64,000 bases of DNA from Thiovibrio frasassiensis. Its GTDB lineage: Bacteria; Desulfobacterota; Desulfobulbia; Desulfobulbales; Desulfurivibrionaceae. The stretch covers positions 1,703,530 to 1,767,529 of the forward strand of contig NZ_JAPHEH010000001.1 of assembly GCF_029607905.1 (NCBI RefSeq), in the 5' to 3' direction. The stretch's first letter is position 1, and the number at the start of each line of letters is the position of its first letter. This document shows positions 60,393-64,000 of this stretch, in pieces. The position numbers and the translations under genes were made by a program. The notes under the pieces were generated by a model. It was not told the DNA's origin. It did no database searches and saw only the letters and a list, made by a program, of their open reading frames with translations.

Positions 60393-61052
60393 ATGGGTAT
60401 CTGTCGTATAGTGCTTGCTGATGATCATGCCCTGATTCGGCATGGGGTCAAAAAAATGATCGAAGAGGATCCCGGTCTCAAGGTTGTCGGCGAAGCAGGT
60501 GATGGCCTGGAACTCATCGAACTCTTAAAAACCACCCCTGCCGATCTTGCCATCCTCGATATCTCCATGCCGAACCTCCGCGGAATTGAAGCAATCAGAG
60601 AGGTCCGCAAGATCTGTCCGCAGATCAAGGTACTCATGCTGACCATGCACAAGGGCGAACAATATCTTTGTTCCTCCTTTGCTTCCGGGGCGGACGGCTA
60701 TCTGCTCAAGGAGGACTCCGATACCGAGCTGTTGCCGGCCATCGCCAAGGTCCGCCAGGGCGAATTTTACATCTCCCCCAATCTCTCCCGGGAATTCCCG
60801 GAAGATATCATCGCCTCCTGCACCCGCTGGCGTGATGGGGAGGGGGAGATCCTGACCCCGCGGGAAAAACAGATCCTGCAGCTGGTGGCTGAAGGGGTGA
60901 CCAGCCGGGATATCGCCGAAAAACTCGATATCAGCAAACGGACCGTTGAACACCACCGGGCCAATATGATGAAAAAACTCAATATCAAACGCGTTGCCGA
61001 CCTTATCAAGTATGCCATTGGCAGGGGGCTTTCCGACACGCCCCCTGAATAA
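60393..61052 (+). CDS. NarL/FixJ-type response regulator (orphan)
   Basis: A 219-residue regulator with receiver (phospho-Asp in LAILDISMP near residue 55, Lys in YLLKED) and a LuxR-type helix-turn-helix (about 150-210: LTPREKQILQLVAEGVTSRDIAEKLDISKRTVEHHRANMMKKL). It has the same layout as the regulator at 29786. No histidine kinase is adjacent. GGGGAGAG precedes the ATG. A TATAAT lies at 60347-60352, upstream. Confidence 0.92.
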   Translation: MGICRIVLADDHALIRHGVKKMIEEDPGLKVVGEAGDGLELIELLKTTPADLAILDISMPNLRGIEAIREVRKICPQIKVLMLTMHKGEQYLCSSFASGADGYLLKEDSDTELLPAIAKVRQGEFYISPNLSREFPEDIIASCTRWRDGEGEILTPREKQILQLVAEGVTSRDIAEKLDISKRTVEHHRANMMKKLNIKRVADLIKYAIGRGLSDTPPE

Positions 61053-61139
61053 GGGCTCCGCCCCGCTTCTTTTGTTTTAAGATCCCGAAAAATTGTTGCC
61101 ATAATGATGTTCTGGCGTATGCGCCACAGGAGAAAGAAT

Positions 61140-63173
61140 ATGAAAAAAATCGTCGGTTTTCTTTGTTTGTTGCTGTCTGTTTTTTTCTGGGCGGCACCGA
61201 GCTGGGCCCTCGATGCGCTTGAGGTGCAGGCTTTGCGCCAGAAAGCACAGGTGAGCTTCCAGCCCATGGAGGAGGGCAAGGTGCTGGTTTCCGTTCAGGA
61301 TAAGGGCGGGGAGGCGATCCTGAACTTGAAGAAAGAGGATTTTTCCATCAAGCAAGGCATTAAAACAGCGAAGATCCTCTCGGTGGAAGATGTCCAGGAG
61401 CAACGGAACATCGGCCTCAATATCGTGCTGGTGGTGGATAACTCCTATTCCATGGAGCAGCGCAAGGCGGTGGAACCCCTGCTGGCCGCCATGAACAGCT
61501 TCCTTACCCTTGTCCGGCCCATCGATAATGTCCATGTGGTCACCTTTGTCGATCCGGGTTCGAAAGAGCCCCGCGTTTCCACCCGGACCTTTCAGGCCAA
61601 CGAGGTATCGGCCTTGGGGCAAGCGCTTCGAAGCAGTTTTTTCCCTGCCACCACCGACGGTACCTATCTCTATGACAGCATGCAGAAGGGGTTGGAGATC
61701 ATCGGCCAAATGCCTGCGGACAGCCAGAAGTTCATGCTCGTTTTTTCCGACGGGGAAGACATCAACAGTCAGGTAAAAGGAGCGGAGGTCGCCCTGGCAG
61801 CCAAGGGCGTGCAAAACTTTTCCGCCTTTGCCGTGGATTATATGGATAAACCCGGCCTGGATCCCTTTCTGACCACCTTTGCCCAGGGCCATAACGGCAT
61901 GATCCGCAAGGCCACCTCGGCCAGCGATTTCCTGCCCATTCTCAAGAAGTTTTCCACCACCATCTTTCATCGTTACGTGGTCACCTACCGCTTTCTCAAC
62001 CCACCAGCCGGTACCCTGGTGAGCGTTCCTCCTGTCGTGAACATCGAGGAGATCACGGTGGTGGACAGCTCGCCCATGCTGAATCATGTCTATTTTGATA
62101 CGGGCAAAAGCCGCATCCCCGAGCGATACGTGGCCTTGTCCGGTCCGGAAGCCACTGCGGGTTTTGCCGAGGAGAAACTCAAAGACACCATGGAGAAACA
62201 TCACCAGGTCTTGAATGTGATCGGCAAGCGGTTGCTGGCCAAGCCGGAGGCCCGGATAACCCTGGTGGGCTGCAATTCCAATACCGGCGTGGAACGGGGG
62301 AAGGTTGGGTTGGCAAAGAGTAGGGCCGAGGCGGTTGCTGCCTACCTCAAGGGGATCTGGGGCATTGACCCGTCCCGGATGGAAATCAAGGCGCGGAATC
62401 TTCCTCTGGTGCCCAGCTCCAGCCGGGTGCCGGAAGGTATTGTGGAAAATCAACGGGTGGAGATCCTCGCCAGTGATCCCGCCATCCTGGACACCATCAA
62501 GAGTAGTTACGTGCAGGAGCAAAGCGACACCAAGGAACTTCGGCTCACCCCCTCTCTGCAGGCCGAGGTCGGAATCGAGCATTGGCAGCTCAAGCTGCTG
62601 GGTGCGGAGAAGGTCCTCGGTACCCAAGAAGGAACGGGGGATCTGCCGGCAGAGGTGGTCTTTGCCTTGGCACCGCTGGGGCTGCACAACCTTGCCCAAC
62701 TGGGCCAGCTCAGGGCGGATTTGTCAGTGAAAGATAAGGAGGGTAATACCTTCAGCACCACCACCCCGATCGCCATCAATTTTCTCCGGCGGGAGGAGCG
62801 CAGTGCGCAGAAAACCGGGAATAAGGTGATCGAAAAATATGGTCTGATCCTCTTTGATTTCGACCGGGCGGAGGTGAAGGATCGCAATCAGGTCATCGTC
62901 AACCGGGTGCTTGCCAGGGTGGCAGAGCTCAAGGGGGTTGCCATGGATATCGCCGGGCACACCGACAGCATCGGCAAGGAAAAATACAATATCGACCTGT
63001 CCGGCCGGCGGGCAAAGGCGGTGTATGATACCACGCTCAAGAGTGGGATCGCCGCTGCCGCCCAGATAAATCATGTGGGCAACGGGCCCAACAACCCACC
63101 CTATGACAACAGCCTGCCCGAGGGGAGATCGCTCAACCGGACAGTAATCATCAATCTTCAGTATACGGAGTAG
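61140..63173 (+). CDS. Secreted vWA protein with two OmpA-like domains
   Basis: A 677-residue protein with a signal peptide (about 1-23). A von Willebrand A domain follows (about 85-290, metal site DNSYSM, and FSDGED). Two OmpA-like peptidoglycan-binding domains come later: the first at about 320-450 (ITLVGCNSNTGVERGKVGLAKSRAEAVAAYL), the second at about 570-677 (LFDFDRAEVKDRNQ, DIAGHTDSIGKEKYNIDLSGRRAKAV). I infer an envelope-anchored protein that binds another protein. The ATG at 61140 follows CAGGAGA. It is 87 bases after the regulator. Confidence 0.88.
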   Translation: MKKIVGFLCLLLSVFFWAAPSWALDALEVQALRQKAQVSFQPMEEGKVLVSVQDKGGEAILNLKKEDFSIKQGIKTAKILSVEDVQEQRNIGLNIVLVVDNSYSMEQRKAVEPLLAAMNSFLTLVRPIDNVHVVTFVDPGSKEPRVSTRTFQANEVSALGQALRSSFFPATTDGTYLYDSMQKGLEIIGQMPADSQKFMLVFSDGEDINSQVKGAEVALAAKGVQNFSAFAVDYMDKPGLDPFLTTFAQGHNGMIRKATSASDFLPILKKFSTTIFHRYVVTYRFLNPPAGTLVSVPPVVNIEEITVVDSSPMLNHVYFDTGKSRIPERYVALSGPEATAGFAEEKLKDTMEKHHQVLNVIGKRLLAKPEARITLVGCNSNTGVERGKVGLAKSRAEAVAAYLKGIWGIDPSRMEIKARNLPLVPSSSRVPEGIVENQRVEILASDPAILDTIKSSYVQEQSDTKELRLTPSLQAEVGIEHWQLKLLGAEKVLGTQEGTGDLPAEVVFALAPLGLHNLAQLGQLRADLSVKDKEGNTFSTTTPIAINFLRREERSAQKTGNKVIEKYGLILFDFDRAEVKDRNQVIVNRVLARVAELKGVAMDIAGHTDSIGKEKYNIDLSGRRAKAVYDTTLKSGIAAAAQINHVGNGPNNPPYDNSLPEGRSLNRTVIINLQYTE

Positions 63174-63384
63174 CCTTCCGGCAGCATTTTCCGGGTGGCT
63201 ACCGGCAAGCGGCTCTCCGCCGTGCGCTGGGGGGGCCGAGCACGGTCATGGCCTGGGGCATGACCGTGCCTGCTGCCGGTTTGGTCGCGGTCTTTCTTCG
63301 GAGCTGCACATGGCCATGGGGCTTGGGAAATTGTAAGGAGCCGTTCTCCGCTTATCCCGGCCGTTCCATTCGTCACAGCATGAT

Positions 63385-64000
63385 TTATTGTTTTTCGTTT
63401 CTCTCCTCTTGCAGCCTGGCCACGGCAAGCTCTCGCATCTTGTACTTCTGGAGCTTGCCGGTGACGGTCATGGGGAACTCCTCCACCAACCAGATATAGC
63501 GCGGGATCTTGTAATGGGCGATCTTGCCCCGGCAGAAGCTGCGGATCTCCTCTTCGCCGAGCGTTTCTCCGCTCCGGGGTTTGAGCCAGGCCATGATCTC
63601 CTCGCCGTAATAATCGTCCGGCACTCCGAATACAGCAACCCCGGCGACTTTAGGGTGGGTGAAGAGGTAATCCTCGATCTCTCGGGGGTAGATGTTCTCC
63701 CCGCCCCGGATAATCATCTCCTTGAGTCTGCCGGTGATCTGTAAGTATCCGTCCTTGTCCATCCTGCCCAGGTCGCCGGAGTGGAGCCAGCCCTCCTGAT
63801 CAATGGCCTTGTCCGTCGCTGTCGGGTCGTGATAATACCCCGCCATGATATGGTAGCCGCGAAAGCAGATTTCTCCCACCTCACCCAAGGGCAGGGTGTG
63901 GCCGAAGGTGAGATCCACCACCTTCACCTCCTGGTGGGGGAGATTTCTGCCCACCGTGTTGATCCGCCGTTCCAGACTGTCTTCCCGGGTGGTAAGGTGG
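63385..64000 (-). CDS. Acyl-CoA synthetase (AMP-forming), C-terminal part; 5' end outside window
   Basis: An adenylate-forming enzyme fragment of about 205 residues, reading in from the window edge. The visible C-terminal part has TVGRNLPHQEVKVVD, GEVGEICFRGYHIMAGYY, the hinge GDLGRMDKDGYLQITGRLKEMIIRGGENIYPREIE and the catalytic Lys in MTVTGKLQKYKMRE. It activates a carboxylic acid to its CoA thioester, probably a fatty acid; the substrate is unknown. The frame continues past 63954 to the end (HLTTREDSLERRIN), so 63954 is not a true start. Confidence 0.92.
   Translation of the reverse strand, partial: HLTTREDSLERRINTVGRNLPHQEVKVVDLTFGHTLPLGEVGEICFRGYHIMAGYYHDPTATDKAIDQEGWLHSGDLGRMDKDGYLQITGRLKEMIIRGGENIYPREIEDYLFTHPKVAGVAVFGVPDDYYGEEIMAWLKPRSGETLGEEEIRSFCRGKIAHYKIPRYIWLVEEFPMTVTGKLQKYKMRELAVARLQEERNEKQ

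Noticed and set aside
1-64000. tRNA, rRNA and insertion sequences
   Set aside because: No cloverleaf with a T-arm motif, no rRNA-like sequence, and no transposase-like protein were found anywhere on either strand by reading.

Overview
The window looks like a chromosomal segment from an anaerobic, respiring Gram-negative bacterium. A deltaproteobacterial lineage (Desulfobacterota, perhaps Desulfobulbales) is my best guess. The pointers are a Tat-exported HybOABC-type [NiFe] hydrogenase with a full hyp maturation set, c-type cytochromes, many two-component regulators, an endonuclease-type MutL and outer-membrane beta-barrel proteins. This is inference from gene content; there is no rRNA marker. 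I found no tRNA, rRNA, CRISPR array, prophage or intact insertion sequence. The DNA is moderately GC-rich, so many long antisense ORFs are only shadows of real genes.

Layout. 1-6828: 3' end of rpoH, a DegT-type aminotransferase, a very large TPR/beta-barrel exporter-like protein and greA. 6893-10373: a TetR regulator with a candidate operator, then purD-purE-tsaC. 10421-13576: a promoter and an Hpt, HDOD and hybrid histidine kinase cluster. 13598-15412 (minus): an overlapping operon of a geranylgeranyl-reductase-like flavoprotein, a small diheme protein and tsaE. 15630-19861: M23 peptidase, mutL and purC, ending in a short dispersed repeat. 20072-23638: a lipoprotein, a CbpA-type DnaJ protein, ssb and a radical SAM protein of the spore-photoproduct-lyase family.

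23748-38547 is the centrepiece. hybO-A-B-C and hybD are followed by a response regulator and a membrane histidine kinase with a predicted haem-binding sensor domain, then hypA-B-F-C-D-E. Together they would build, mature and possibly regulate a periplasm-facing, quinone-linked uptake hydrogenase. A monohaem cytochrome c and a porin-like barrel follow under their own likely promoter.

40747-53039: an M48 lipoprotein protease with TPRs, a Cys-containing unknown, a GAF/HD-GYP protein, a PLD-like protein with degenerate catalytic motifs, a three-gene kinase/kinase/NtrC-type regulator operon, and a lone receiver protein next to hsp20. 53127-64000: a secreted pentapeptide-repeat protein, metF with a structured leader, a 75-residue PnuC-half-like membrane protein, an FKBP isomerase, a tandem DUF1566 protein, pcm, a six-helix membrane protein, a NarL-type regulator, a vWA-OmpA-OmpA protein and the C-terminal part of an acyl-CoA synthetase running off the end.

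The most unusual items are the haem-sensor kinase pair inside the hydrogenase locus, a roughly 130-nt intergenic repeat shared by the hybB-hybC gap and the region upstream of metF, a 20-nt repeat that begins at the purC stop codon, the 'semi-PnuC' protein, and enzyme-family members whose catalytic residues appear to be missing (PLD-like and SPL-like).
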